The notes: generated from the sequence alone by a model not told the origin. Shown: positions 32,514 to 42,226, numbered from the stretch's first letter. The stretch is DNA of 64,000 bases from JACOZM01 sp035289385 (GCA_035289385.1 DATDXI010000012.1:1-64000); one strand, 5' to 3'. Made by a program: numbers and translations.

Positions 32514-33563
32514 TCAGACAAATTGCCGCATGACAAAGGGGCTTATCTTTTTAATCAGCCATATCGGCAACATCCGCCAGACCATTCCGTAAAGGCGATA
32601 CAAGCCGAATGATCTTTTGAGTTCAGGGATATTTTTCTTTTCCCTGGCATAAAAATAATAAGGGATCTCTCTCTTCTCCTTGCACCAGCGCTCCTTAAAA
32701 GCATAGAGATAACCATCATTTAGCTCTTTCGTCGTTCCTCCAAAATCAAGAGTACTGTAGCCATTCTTTATTCCATATCGAATCACTTCCCATAACAGAA
32801 GGTAATACGGGCAGAGCGACGTGTATCTATAATCCGCTCCCGCAAAGCCATATTCTATCTCTAGACGATGGGTAAAGAAAAATGCAGCAGCTATCGGCTT
32901 CTGCTCAAGATAGGTGACGCCGACGAAAGCTGCGCATGTCTCCAGAGCATCGACAAATAATTGATACGGCCAAGCAGGAACACCGCGTTTCTTTTTAGTA
33001 TACAGATATACTTTATAAAAATCAGCAACCATCTCTTTGCTTTTTCCTAGTTTGACAGAAAGACCGTTTTTTCTGGCCTTGTTGATATCATATCTCACCC
33101 GTTTATCCAAAGAGTGGAATGTTTCTTCTTCCGTCTTCTTAAAATGAAAAATGAAATCGGTGATGGGAGATTGCTTTACAAAATCATCAGCGATTCCTGC
33201 AGGCAATTCCTCTCGCTGGCGGATCTCCAAGAATCTGCCTCCAGCTGACAGTTCTTGCGCTTTAGTTAGTAATTGCCGCTGGCACTCACTATTTTCGCCT
33301 ATTACACCGCCAAAAGGAAAAAAAGGGATAGAAACAAAACGGCGTCCCTCGATGATACTATTAGCTTCAAAAAGAGGAAGAGCGCCAACGATCTTTTCTC
33401 CTTTTTTAGCTAAAATATAGAATGGCTTAAATTTGAAATGAGAGGCAATAAGGTCCTTCACTTCTAAGCTATGCTCGTAAAGCGCAGCAGGATGCTCGGT
33501 GATGAATCTCTTGTACTCAGCAATATCCTGCTCTGTTAACAATGAAATGGTATAATTTGTCAT
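32514..33563 (-). CDS. FemAB-like GNAT-fold acyl/aminoacyltransferase
   Basis: This 349-residue protein has the two-GNAT-domain FemAB layout: YILAKKGEKIVGALPL, FLEIRQREELPAG, a linker with HSLDKRVRYDINKARKNG, FYKVYLYTKKKRGVP, an AAAFFFTH strand, and the end region YLLLWEVIRYGIKNGYSTLDFGGT followed by YAFKERW. Bacterial FemAB proteins add amino acids to peptidoglycan; relatives in exosortase-type polysaccharide loci have unknown glycan roles. Archaea lack murein, so the substrate is probably an amino group on the surface glycan. A paralogue and a polysaccharide deacetylase lie directly upstream. The 177 bases upstream of the DegT-like gene, 32337-32513, are AT-rich low-complexity DNA with no gene. 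Confidence 0.82.
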   Translation of the reverse strand: MTNYTISLLTEQDIAEYKRFITEHPAALYEHSLEVKDLIASHFKFKPFYILAKKGEKIVGALPLFEANSIIEGRRFVSIPFFPFGGVIGENSECQRQLLTKAQELSAGGRFLEIRQREELPAGIADDFVKQSPITDFIFHFKKTEEETFHSLDKRVRYDINKARKNGLSVKLGKSKEMVADFYKVYLYTKKKRGVPAWPYQLFVDALETCAAFVGVTYLEQKPIAAAFFFTHRLEIEYGFAGADYRYTSLCPYYLLLWEVIRYGIKNGYSTLDFGGTTKELNDGYLYAFKERWCKEKREIPYYFYAREKKNIPELKRSFGLYRLYGMVWRMLPIWLIKKISPFVMRQFV

Positions 33564-33614
33564 GATCAGTTCTCTTCAACTATCTCCACCTATTTATCTC
33601 AGCAGCTAATGCCA

Positions 33615-34769
33615 TCAGACAAACTGCCTGATCACTATCGGACTTAATAATTTTATCAAACTGACTGGCAATTTTGCCCAAACAGAACTAGCTATCTTTA
33701 GCAATAAGCTCTGGTCGTGCACAGGAATCTTCTGGCCTTTATTCAGGGAGTAATAATACGGCACTTCTTCAACGGTATCTGCCCACTTCTTCTTAAATTC
33801 GTAAAGACCACCATCATTAGTCTGAAGGGTAGCCCCGCCAAAATTGAAAAGGGTATAGCCTTTCTCACACGCATCAGTGATTGCCTGCCAAAGAGCCAGA
33901 TGATACGGCTGAAGCGCCATGATCTCTGGCTGATGCGCTGCTCCGGCAAAAGCGTACCGCACTTCTTTGTGGTGATATATCAGAAAGATGGATGCGACAG
34001 CTTTACCTTGAAAAAAGGAGGTATATATCCTTACATCATCACCAAAGGAATGAAGGATGTCCTTAAAATAATCATAAGGATAGGCAGGAACTCCCCTTAT
34101 TTTTCTCGTCTGAAGAAAAAGATGATAAAAGGTATCAAGATCGCTGGGGGTATTCCCGCTATGAACTACCATTCCTGACTTTCTCGCCTTTGTAATGCCC
34201 CAGCGAACACTGCCTTTCGGCAATTTCTTCCAGACCTCTTGATGGTCTGCAGACAAATGCAAAGAAAAATTGAAGACATGATTCACCGAAGGGATATCAG
34301 GAGAATAAACACTTGGTCCGTAACTATCTGGTTTTTCCCGGATCTCCATAAAATCAACCTGATGTTCCTGAGCAAGCCGCTTTGCAAACGTGAGAAGCTC
34401 CTTCGCCGTCTCTTCATCATTTGCAAGAATTCCGGTGAAAATAGCATAAGGGGTAGAGACAAATCTCTTCCCAAAGATGCTGACAGCTTTAAACAAGGGC
34501 AGGACACCGATAATCTTTCCATCGTCATCCTTGCCGAGAAGGTAATAGGGAGTAAAGTGAAAATTCTTCTGGATGATCTCTTTCCATTCTAAAGTATATT
34601 CAAACGTTACTCTCCCGTCCAAAATCATTTCTCCAAGAAATTGTTGGTATGCATCTTTATCTTTCTCCTCAAACAAACAAATGATACCTTTTTTTTGTTC
34701 ATTTTGTTCATCTTCTCCTTTCTCCAAAGGATATTTTTGAGCGACAGTAGTTTGAGTTACCGTAGTCAT
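33615..34769 (-). CDS. FemAB-like protein, second copy
   Basis: This 384-residue paralogue shares the layout of the gene at 32514: YLLGKDDDGKIIGVLPLF, DFMEIREKPDSYG, WKKLPKGSVRWGITKARKSG, LFLQTRKIRGVPAYPY, VASIFLIYHHKEVRYAFAGA, HLALWQAITDACEKGYTLFNFGG and YEFKKKW. Both proteins end in the same SLIKLLSPIVIRQFV type of sequence (LIKKISPFVMRQFV in the other), which supports recent tandem duplication. A 45-residue N-terminal extension is charged and not conserved. It is 12 bases from the polysaccharide deacetylase gene on the same strand, so the three are likely co-expressed. Confidence 0.82.
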   Translation of the reverse strand: MTTVTQTTVAQKYPLEKGEDEQNEQKKGIICLFEEKDKDAYQQFLGEMILDGRVTFEYTLEWKEIIQKNFHFTPYYLLGKDDDGKIIGVLPLFKAVSIFGKRFVSTPYAIFTGILANDEETAKELLTFAKRLAQEHQVDFMEIREKPDSYGPSVYSPDIPSVNHVFNFSLHLSADHQEVWKKLPKGSVRWGITKARKSGMVVHSGNTPSDLDTFYHLFLQTRKIRGVPAYPYDYFKDILHSFGDDVRIYTSFFQGKAVASIFLIYHHKEVRYAFAGAAHQPEIMALQPYHLALWQAITDACEKGYTLFNFGGATLQTNDGGLYEFKKKWADTVEEVPYYYSLNKGQKIPVHDQSLLLKIASSVWAKLPVSLIKLLSPIVIRQFV

Positions 34770-34781
34770 GAATGCTTTGCC

Positions 34782-35900
34782 TCAATATTTTTTTTCTCCA
34801 ATATTTCCTGGAGAACATTTTCCAAGTCTGTCATCATTCGATAAAGCGAATTTTCTTCTCACCAGCTCTTCCGTGGTAATAACAGTATGACGGCTGGCAA
34901 TATCTTTAATCACACGCTCAAAGAGTGCTTCACGTTTCTTTAAGGATATGCCTACATGAGGTGCAACAGTATTTCCTATAATTGTATTGCCCATAACAGT
35001 ATTGCCCGTACTAGTATTATCCATACCATCAGTATTATCTACACTATTATTTCTCCTGCCTCTCTGTGGGAAAGGATCATCCGCTAGGTCAACAGCATGA
35101 AATTCATAATTGAGGGGGATTTTTGCCATGGAGACCATCTGCCGGCCAATCCAAAAGTATGGAAAACCTAGCTTATTGATAAACGTGGCATGAAATGGCA
35201 GACGAAAAAAAGGGAGCGTTGTGCAAGGCACTTCCAGAACTCCTCTCTCGGCATTCCCCTGAATATCTCTATCTCTGCTTCCATGCGCCTTCCTCCACTC
35301 CACATCCCTGCTCGGCCAATAAGGGGCATTGGGAGCAAAACACCAGCTCCATTTTGGCCCATGGCTGCGTTTCACACCTCCAGACATAAACCTATTCAGC
35401 CCCATCAGCAAAGGATAAGCAAACGTCGGAATGACAGAGGAATCATACAAATAACCGCGTGACGATAAGAGCTGCAATGTTTCTATATCAATATCATAGC
35501 CTGGCACTTTAAATCCTAGTGGCTTCTTTCCGATGACTTCCTCGATGAGCTCTTCACTTCGCTGGATTTCTAGGATCTTCTCCGACAAAATAAGCTTTCT
35601 GAATCCAAAAATATGAGAATAAGTATGATTGGCAACTTCATGCCCGGCTCGATTTATTTTTTTAACTAAGGCCCGCTTCTGTGGGATTTCTAAGTCCTTT
35701 CCGATAACAAAAAACGTTGCCTTTACGCCATACTTTTCAAAAAGGTCAAGATAACGAGGGATAGAAGTAATAAAGATATCATCGGGATATTCAGGAACAG
35801 TATTCCCATAATAAGAAGAATTGACCCAATGGCCGTCTAAATCTACTTGGATTGTACTTAATTTTTTTTGTGGTAGCTGTTGCAGCATCTGTTCTGCCAT
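34782..35900 (-). CDS. NodB-type polysaccharide deacetylase
   Basis: This 372-residue protein has the carbohydrate esterase 4 motifs: TIQVDLDGHWVN with the Asp-x-Asp pair, KATFFVIGKD, HEVANHTYSHIFGF with the two metal-binding histidines, and LGFKVPGYDID. It removes N- or O-acetyl groups from a sugar polymer or a lipid-linked precursor. It lacks a signal peptide, so it works in the cytoplasm or needs another route. It is followed by two FemAB-like genes, an arrangement also found in bacterial exosortase-linked polysaccharide loci, where a deacetylase frees an amine that could be acylated. Residues about 283-320 are a low-complexity run of GNT units coded by tandem repeats. Confidence 0.85.
   Translation of the reverse strand: MAEQMLQQLPQKKLSTIQVDLDGHWVNSSYYGNTVPEYPDDIFITSIPRYLDLFEKYGVKATFFVIGKDLEIPQKRALVKKINRAGHEVANHTYSHIFGFRKLILSEKILEIQRSEELIEEVIGKKPLGFKVPGYDIDIETLQLLSSRGYLYDSSVIPTFAYPLLMGLNRFMSGGVKRSHGPKWSWCFAPNAPYWPSRDVEWRKAHGSRDRDIQGNAERGVLEVPCTTLPFFRLPFHATFINKLGFPYFWIGRQMVSMAKIPLNYEFHAVDLADDPFPQRGRRNNSVDNTDGMDNTSTGNTVMGNTIIGNTVAPHVGISLKKREALFERVIKDIASRHTVITTEELVRRKFALSNDDRLGKCSPGNIGEKKY
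34971..35048. repeat. Degenerate 15/18-bp repeats inside the deacetylase gene
   Basis: Units such as ATTGCCCATAACAGT and ATTGCCCGTACTAGT follow each other in frame and encode Gly-Asn-Thr repeats near the C-terminus. Confidence 0.75.
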
Positions 35901-35998
35901 GCTTCATATCAGAAATGACCCCTAATTAAAGGTTATGATATAGTGTAATACTTCAGCTTTGCGAAGGAGAACACGTCTCAAAATAGCATCCTAAAGCC

Positions 35999-37747
35999 TT
36001 ATCCTGCAACTCTATCCTTCTTAAACAAGAAGATGACCGGCATCTTCTGCATACCCTTCTCCGTTGGGACTTCCCTTTCCACAACATGAACTATCTGAAA
36101 TCCTTGGCTTAAAAAGTAATCGATACTCTGCTGGCTGACGGGCCAATACCATTTTGGCTGAGTGTATTCCCAAACATCGATCTCCAGGAAGATGTCATGA
36201 TCCTTCACTAACATAGCCAGATCTTCTTCAAAATTCTGCTTTGCATCATCAGGGTGAAATTCCTCCAGATAACGATCGCCGCGCAGCCACCATAATGGTC
36301 CACCGACGATCGGGCTGTCTTCATGCCCTTCGTTATAATATTCCCTGCCGACAAAAGCACGGATAGACCTCGGAGAACCGGCAAAAATGATGGCATCATC
36401 CGGCGCATTTTCCTTAAGCCATTGTCCAGCTTCCTGATAGCCAAGAAAAGTAAAGGACTTGCCATATGCTAAGCTGTCAGCTACGACAAACGACTGTTGG
36501 GCGATGAAAAATACTGCTCCAAGCACGAGCAGGAATTTAAGCGGAGATGCAAATTTCTTGGTAGTAAACCCTGCAGCAAAAGAGGCTAGCTCTGTTAAGG
36601 TAAAAACTGCTAAGATGATGGCTAAAGGCAAGAGAGGAAGCATATATCTATCTTGAGTGTTATCGACGTTTACTTCAAAGAACAGCCAGTAGCATACCCC
36701 TAACACTAATGGTCCATAAAAAATTCTTTGCCGATAGATGATGACCAGAGCGATCCCCATGAGTACAAATGGGATCAGATACCAAGAAAAGATCCATTTG
36801 AGCATCCCTGCCGCTTCAAGACCAAAAGGCATTCCCCGCAGCTGAAGAAAGAGGCCAAAGACACGCCCAAGAAGTTTTGTATGCAGGAAAACAGCAGCGA
36901 CTATCGAAGCGACAATAGCTGCTCCCCAGGGAATGACCCATGAAGCAATATATGGCTTTGAAAGAAACATCTCTTTCCTTTTGAAGAGTAAATAATAGAC
37001 AAGAATAGCTAAGATAAAGAGAACTGACTGGACCTTATGGAGCAAGGTGATCAGGAAAGATAAGCCTAATATGATCCCCCACTTCATATTCTGCTCCTTT
37101 TCCAGCTTCACTAATGAATACATCAGAAAAATGACGCTGACGAGCAATGGAGCATCCCCCAGCGGGCGGATCGTGTAAAAATAATAGATATGGTTTACAG
37201 AAAGCAAGATAGCCGCCATCAATCCCGTAAACTTATCACGAAGCTCCTTGCCCAGCAGATAGATGAGGATAACTCCTAACACGCAGTAAGTAAGGATCAT
37301 CAGCTCTGAAGCGGTAGATATGTTGCCAGTGATGATAGAATAAAATGCAGTTATTGTTTGAGGGATAGCATAATCTTCTAAATAATACGTCGGCCAGAGC
37401 AGGGTGGAAAGAGGATGCATGATTAATTTCTGCGCATACCACAGATGGACTGCTGCATCGTTCCAGATGCTTTCCATGGGCAGATACTTCAGCCTGATCA
37501 AGACGGTCCCTATAACAACAAAGAACAGCAGGATAGCATACAAACCTATCTTTCGTTCCTTGCCTTGGAAATAAACTCTTGCTTTTTGAAAGAGATCGAA
37601 AGCATTTTTTTTCTGCTCGGAAAAAGGTTCATGATGAGGGGATACTTGTTCATGATGTTGGACTAGCGGTTCCTGATGGGAAGACGCATGATGATGAGAC
37701 CTATGGCTAGGATGCCCCTCCTCTGTATTGATATGTTCATTGACCAT
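35999..37747 (-). CDS. GT39-like multi-span membrane glycosyltransferase
   Basis: I start at ATG 37747, which opens the histidine-rich N-terminus; the frame could extend 22 codons upstream through a repeat. The 582-residue protein has about 45 hydrophilic residues with many His, then about eleven membrane helices and a soluble C-terminal domain of about 140 residues. The first outer loop has ESIWNDAAVHLWYAQ, with the acid expected in GT39 and oligosaccharyltransferase-like enzymes. It probably transfers a polyprenyl-linked sugar on the outer face. Substrates are unknown. The His-rich head may bind metal or be drift. Confidence 0.72.
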   Translation of the reverse strand: MVNEHINTEEGHPSHRSHHHASSHQEPLVQHHEQVSPHHEPFSEQKKNAFDLFQKARVYFQGKERKIGLYAILLFFVVIGTVLIRLKYLPMESIWNDAAVHLWYAQKLIMHPLSTLLWPTYYLEDYAIPQTITAFYSIITGNISTASELMILTYCVLGVILIYLLGKELRDKFTGLMAAILLSVNHIYYFYTIRPLGDAPLLVSVIFLMYSLVKLEKEQNMKWGIILGLSFLITLLHKVQSVLFILAILVYYLLFKRKEMFLSKPYIASWVIPWGAAIVASIVAAVFLHTKLLGRVFGLFLQLRGMPFGLEAAGMLKWIFSWYLIPFVLMGIALVIIYRQRIFYGPLVLGVCYWLFFEVNVDNTQDRYMLPLLPLAIILAVFTLTELASFAAGFTTKKFASPLKFLLVLGAVFFIAQQSFVVADSLAYGKSFTFLGYQEAGQWLKENAPDDAIIFAGSPRSIRAFVGREYYNEGHEDSPIVGGPLWWLRGDRYLEEFHPDDAKQNFEEDLAMLVKDHDIFLEIDVWEYTQPKWYWPVSQQSIDYFLSQGFQIVHVVEREVPTEKGMQKMPVIFLFKKDRVAG

Positions 37748-37773
37748 CGTTTTATGAGACCGTTTTATGAGAT
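37748..37773. repeat. Two copies of a 13-bp tandem repeat at the start of the GT39-like gene
   Basis: CGTTTTATGAGAC and CGTTTTATGAGAT abut each other directly 5' of the chosen ATG. On the minus strand each contains CATAAAAC. Confidence 0.8.
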
Positions 37774-37816
37774 AGTTTAACAAAAAATACGCTAGGCGGA
37801 GATAAAATCTCAAACC

Positions 37817-38773
37817 TTAATGGATAACCCCCACCGGATCTGGTATCAACCGCATATCTTCCGGGCGGATCACTTTAGAGAACTGATAATCCCCTACACC
37901 TAACGGGTTAAATCTACCAGTATACATAATTTCCAAAATTAACCGAGGCTTCTTCCTCGATCTCGAGCCATAATGGAAACATCGTGAAGCATTGATCAGC
38001 ACAGCATTTCCCGCTGTTCCAACCACCTTCAGCGCTTTTTCCGGAGATATCTGCTGATACATTTTCTCATCAGTCACCCGCTCATTATAATATCCTATAC
38101 GGTCAGCGATGACCTCTGATATGTCTCCTGGGAGGAAAGTAAAAGGCCCAGCATCCTCATCAACGTCATGGATAGCGACGAATATCTGAAAGCGCTTATG
38201 AAACCTCTTATCCAGATGATACATCTGCGGCCCGATCGTCTGGTCATTAACGGCAGTATGCATCAGAAAGATATCCCCTATTACGGGCTTCTCTCCCATA
38301 TAGTTGGCAACCATGCTGACAATCTCTGGCTTTGTGGCAAATGTTACAACAGGTAGTATCTCTTGAAGAGAATAATACTTCCCTTTTACACCGCCTTTGC
38401 CGATAAGGAAAGGCTTCGCCTTGAATTCTTGGGGGTTTTTCCGGTAATACTCCTCGACGTCAGCGCTCTTTTCCTTGAACAGCTTCTGGCAATGGGCAAC
38501 AACCTCTTGTAATCCTGGAAGCGATTTTGCCGTGATAAACTTATAATGCACATCTTTAGGAAGAGTTAAAGGAGGCTGAACACGTTTCAGGAAAGGCTGT
38601 ATCTCCTTTTCCCGATTCAGGTAACGAAAGGGATGGCGCGCTATCTTTAAGCTGCGAAGAATTGCCCAGCGATACTTGCAATGGACACCCAATTTAGTCA
38701 ACCCATGGTTGATGATCCTGTCTGTCCCGGTGCTTCGGAATTTTTCAAAGGTATACACGCTCTTAACTCCCAT
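37817..38773 (-). CDS. Phytanoyl-CoA-dioxygenase-like (PhyH) 2-oxoglutarate oxygenase
   Basis: This 318-residue protein has a jelly-roll pattern with QMYHLDKRFHKRFQIFVAIH supplying the His-x-Asp iron ligands, DVDEDAGPFTFLPGDIS, and INASRCFHYGSR with the distal histidine followed by the arginine (KPRLILEIMY) that would hold 2-oxoglutarate. PhyH enzymes hydroxylate an aliphatic carbon using iron, oxygen and 2-oxoglutarate. In a glycan island it may modify a sugar or lipid carrier. If active it needs oxygen, which is notable for an archaeon of possibly anoxic habit. A TATA box 27 bases before ATG supports the start. Confidence 0.75.
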   Translation of the reverse strand: MGVKSVYTFEKFRSTGTDRIINHGLTKLGVHCKYRWAILRSLKIARHPFRYLNREKEIQPFLKRVQPPLTLPKDVHYKFITAKSLPGLQEVVAHCQKLFKEKSADVEEYYRKNPQEFKAKPFLIGKGGVKGKYYSLQEILPVVTFATKPEIVSMVANYMGEKPVIGDIFLMHTAVNDQTIGPQMYHLDKRFHKRFQIFVAIHDVDEDAGPFTFLPGDISEVIADRIGYYNERVTDEKMYQQISPEKALKVVGTAGNAVLINASRCFHYGSRSRKKPRLILEIMYTGRFNPLGVGDYQFSKVIRPEDMRLIPDPVGVIH

Positions 38774-38794
38774 AGCTGCTTCAGTAAAAAAAGA

Positions 38795-38806
38795 GATTTA
38801 TAATAC
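38795..38806 (-). promoter_or_regulatory. TATA box for the PhyH gene
   Basis: The minus strand reads GTATTATAAATC centred about 27 bases before ATG 38773. Confidence 0.6.
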
Positions 38807-38906
38807 TTTTGGTGATAGGATATATGAGTCCAGAAAAGCTACAGATCTGAGAAAAACAAGGGGAGAAAAAAGAGAAAACAAAGGGAAAAAGGATTACTTT
38901 GTGGAA

Positions 38907-40475
38907 CTAAATACGTGCCTTCTTCCGTGTCAAAAAAGCGAATACTTTCTTGAACAGCCGCAAGTCTAGCTTAAATTTCTTCTCTATCAGAAGCAGGATA
39001 TCTTTATCCTCTTTGCCGATTCCCCCAAACAGAACGACCAAAAAAGCGTAAGTGATGAGGAACACAGCGCAAAGGGCAGAGAAACTAAAGAGCTGCAGTT
39101 GAACGTCCACCAAGCTTAAGAAAACCCATACTCCTCCTAAAGGCAACAAGGCCCCGGCAAGGTACTTCAGATAATACGAAAGTGGCAAGGCAAAAGGGAC
39201 GATCTGCCGTACTTTTATCCAGATGATAGCTTCTTTCAGGATTACAGAAAATGCTGTTGAAGATGCTGCACCCAAAAGCCCATATGTAGGGATAAGGATG
39301 ACATTAAAGATAATATTGATTGCAGCAGCGGAAATATTCACCCAGAAGATAAATTTTACCTTATCAAAAGACTTCAGCACTTCTACCGTCGGCCCAGTTA
39401 CCACACTGATGAACGAGCCAAGGATCAGCACGATGGCTGCCGGATAGGCGCTGATATACTCATTGCCAAAGAGAATTCCGATAATGGTCTTGGGAAAAGA
39501 GAGAAAGAGGATAAGAAAAGGGCAGCTCAGCAAAAAGATCCAGCGAGTGATGACGGTAAAGATCTTTCCAACTTCTAGAGGATCCATCTTTGTCCGTAAT
39601 TCCGTCAGGATCGGAAAAGCTATCCTCGAGAAAGAAGCTAAAAAGATGATGATGCTGGAGCTTATGGCAAGGGCAACATTATAGATCCCCACTGCTGCCG
39701 CATCCTTAAAATAGCCCAGCAGAAACGTATCCGCCCAGCCCATCACGTCTAGGAATATGGCGGAGAGGAACAGAGGCAGAGAAAATTGCAGAAGCTTCTT
39801 GTATTCCATGATCGGCTTTTCTTTGCTGGTGAAGATAGGAACAACTTTCTTTTCCAGAAAGAAGAAGTTTACGGCTAACCCTATGATCGCAGACAGCAAA
39901 AAAGCAAAGGCTATGTGCACTACAGAGCCAGAAATCAAAATGACGATTCCTATCAGCAGTATCAATAGGCCTTCCCTGCCGATAAGAGAAGAGGTCAGGG
40001 AATATTCCGGTTTCTTAAAAGCAATAAAAGATTTTCCGATAAGTTTTGTGATAGTAAAAAAAGGTATGCTCAGAGAAAAGATGATAAGGATTGGAACAAA
40101 CTGTTCATTGTGAAAGAAAGTGATCGCTATAAATTTGGCGAAGACAATGAAAATGATGCTGGAAAAGCTGCTGAACAGAAAAGCAAGTTTGGTTGCAGCA
40201 TAAACAGTTCCCTTTAAACGAGGCATATCGTTGGCAACATTATACTCTACAATATACTTGATGATCCCATTATTCGTGCCCAGGGTTGCCAGAAGAGCAG
40301 TAATGTTGACGACCATGATGCCTAATGACAGCAACCCAAAATCAGACGGACCTAGATACCGTGATAACAGCAGCTTCTGGACAAAACCAAAAAGATATAA
40401 TACCAAGCTTCCAAAGAATAAGATCCCTGCTCCTCTGGCAATATGAGTAAGCCCGTCGCTCTTAGTATCCATCAT
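38907..40475 (-). CDS. Wzx-type polysaccharide/lipid-oligosaccharide flippase
   Basis: This 522-residue protein has about fourteen membrane helices and the N-terminal signature of the MOP polysaccharide transporter family: GAGILFFGSLVLYLFGFVQKLLLSRYLGPSDFGLLS (cut to the key RYLGPSDFG). Later ALAISSSIIIFLASFSRIAFP resembles the second half. Wzx proteins flip an undecaprenyl- or dolichol-linked glycan across the membrane. A second, unrelated-looking copy is at 60098, so two different glycans may be exported. The C-terminus is basic (KKFKLDLRLFKKVFAFLTRKKARI) and cytoplasmic. The gap of 133 bases to the PhyH gene holds only its promoter. Confidence 0.85.
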   Translation of the reverse strand: MMDTKSDGLTHIARGAGILFFGSLVLYLFGFVQKLLLSRYLGPSDFGLLSLGIMVVNITALLATLGTNNGIIKYIVEYNVANDMPRLKGTVYAATKLAFLFSSFSSIIFIVFAKFIAITFFHNEQFVPILIIFSLSIPFFTITKLIGKSFIAFKKPEYSLTSSLIGREGLLILLIGIVILISGSVVHIAFAFLLSAIIGLAVNFFFLEKKVVPIFTSKEKPIMEYKKLLQFSLPLFLSAIFLDVMGWADTFLLGYFKDAAAVGIYNVALAISSSIIIFLASFSRIAFPILTELRTKMDPLEVGKIFTVITRWIFLLSCPFLILFLSFPKTIIGILFGNEYISAYPAAIVLILGSFISVVTGPTVEVLKSFDKVKFIFWVNISAAAINIIFNVILIPTYGLLGAASSTAFSVILKEAIIWIKVRQIVPFALPLSYYLKYLAGALLPLGGVWVFLSLVDVQLQLFSFSALCAVFLITYAFLVVLFGGIGKEDKDILLLIEKKFKLDLRLFKKVFAFLTRKKARI

Positions 40476-40593
40476 GTTTAGTATCTCACAGTTATGGCAT
40501 TATCATTTTTAATGATATTATCATCGTTAGTATCCATCAAGCGTTGTATCGCCGTAACAGATAGTTTTCGTTCATAACTCCTCAAAGAAGATG

Positions 40594-42162
40594 TCATAAT
40601 GGAATTTGTTGAGCTTTCTTCCGAGAAGATCTTTTTCCTGACGATAGACCATCCTTCAACCCTCTCGACATCATAATCTCCTCAGTATAGAGTTCTAGCC
40701 CAGTTACAATCTTATTGATATTCTCATCAGTCAAAGACCTATGTTGACAATCACCTGGCAAAGCTCCTATTCCCAGATATGTCGCTTTAAGCACGGCAGC
40801 AACAAACTTTACCGTAGCGTCATAGCTTATCGTTCTTCCTAATGAGGAAGACACCAGCTCCGGAAGCTTTTCGATGCTTTCTACTCTCTTGACTTCATCA
40901 AACAGATTGTAAAATACTTCTCCGAATGTGAGAACGGGCTTCTGCAACAAGACCGCCTCCCACCCTACTGTACCGGTAATAGTAATGACTAATGAAGACT
41001 TTTTAATCATCTCTATCGTATTTGCAAACGGAGAGATCAACCGAACATTCTGGTGCTTCTTGATAGATCTGTGGAACCCTGCCGGCCTGATAGAAAAGTT
41101 TTTTGGATGCTCCTTGACATAAAGCTTATAGTCGCAGGGGATCGCTTTAACCAGATTGTCAATAAGGCTTACTTGATCAACATACCATTTTCCCCGGATA
41201 GAAGTAGATGCTTCAGGGAACACTTGCAACGGGAAAAAAACATATTTTTCATGTTCCAGAGGCTGTTCAAAACGGCTGCTTCTTTTTAAGAGCTTATCTT
41301 TAAGGGGATGCCACAAGAAGGGAGCTAAGTGGGGAAGGCGTCGTCGATGAGCCAGCCTTTGCAGATCCATCTTGACCCTTGATAATTTTACAGACAGGGG
41401 CTCTTTTACCAGGGTAGAATCATCTGGCTTAAAGGGAGCATCAGTAAAGCTCTGGATCAATTTCATCGCTTCTTCCTGATCAGCTTTAGTCATCCCCCTC
41501 TCTTTTATGGAAGCATAATGCTTGACGAGCAACGGCCATTCGCTATGAAAAGCATTATCAAACGTAAACCTTCCAGGGATTCGGGGATTGATCAGCTCTA
41601 AGACAGGAATATGATGAGCCAAAAAAATTTTATAGACGAGAACGTAGCTGTAGCCAGATATATCCATCATAAAGACGCAATCTGGCTTTACTTCTTGGAT
41701 TATTTTTTCCGTACCCTTAATGATAAACTCCATGTAACGGAAAATATCCTTTTCAGGAATCTTCTCCCGGCTCTTGTTTCGGAGAGCAGTCAGCTGCCAG
41801 ATGTCAAAGACGCGGAAATCATAACGGTCTTCACTTTTTCTGACGTAGTCAACATCAGGATTTTCTATAGTCGTGCTGAGCGGAGCAAGCTGAAATACAT
41901 TATCCTTATCGATGCCTTTTGAAGTCAAGAAACTGGCAACAGTTCCCGGAGCTAAAGAAAGGAAATACCCCTTGCTGTCATGCCTTCTAGCCAGCTCTTG
42001 GCTTACCTTGACCATCAATTCCTCACGGCCAGAAGACCCCGTGACAAAAACTATCTTTTTCTTATCAAAGGAACTCTTGGAGTCATTTAAGTGAGGAAAG
42101 TGATTAGAGTGGTTTGAACGGTGCGAATTGTTCTTCTCATCATTCTTGAGAGGGGTTTCCAT
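40594..42162 (-). CDS. Capsule-synthesis GT-B glycosyltransferase (KpsS/Capsule_synth-like)
   Basis: ATG 42162 lies 28 bases from an AT-rich AATATTAATAAA element; ATG 42174 is an alternative. The product of 522 residues begins with a His/Asn-rich stretch, then a Rossmann half (KIVFVTGSSGREELMVKV) and a second half ending YKLYVKEHPKN, SPFANTIEMIKKSSLVITITG, TVGWEAVLLQKPVLTFGEV. This is the pattern of the capsule polysaccharide biosynthesis family, which includes Kdo transferases and related sugar-acid transferases. A nonulosonate or an acidic sugar from this island would be a fitting donor. The acceptor is unknown. Confidence 0.75.
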   Translation of the reverse strand: METPLKNDEKNNSHRSNHSNHFPHLNDSKSSFDKKKIVFVTGSSGREELMVKVSQELARRHDSKGYFLSLAPGTVASFLTSKGIDKDNVFQLAPLSTTIENPDVDYVRKSEDRYDFRVFDIWQLTALRNKSREKIPEKDIFRYMEFIIKGTEKIIQEVKPDCVFMMDISGYSYVLVYKIFLAHHIPVLELINPRIPGRFTFDNAFHSEWPLLVKHYASIKERGMTKADQEEAMKLIQSFTDAPFKPDDSTLVKEPLSVKLSRVKMDLQRLAHRRRLPHLAPFLWHPLKDKLLKRSSRFEQPLEHEKYVFFPLQVFPEASTSIRGKWYVDQVSLIDNLVKAIPCDYKLYVKEHPKNFSIRPAGFHRSIKKHQNVRLISPFANTIEMIKKSSLVITITGTVGWEAVLLQKPVLTFGEVFYNLFDEVKRVESIEKLPELVSSSLGRTISYDATVKFVAAVLKATYLGIGALPGDCQHRSLTDENINKIVTGLELYTEEIMMSRGLKDGLSSGKRSSRKKAQQIPL

Positions 42163-42226
42163 CAGCCTCTCCACTTGACGTGTGTTTATTAATATTTTGA
42201 AAGATGGTTTTTAAGGATATGATCTG

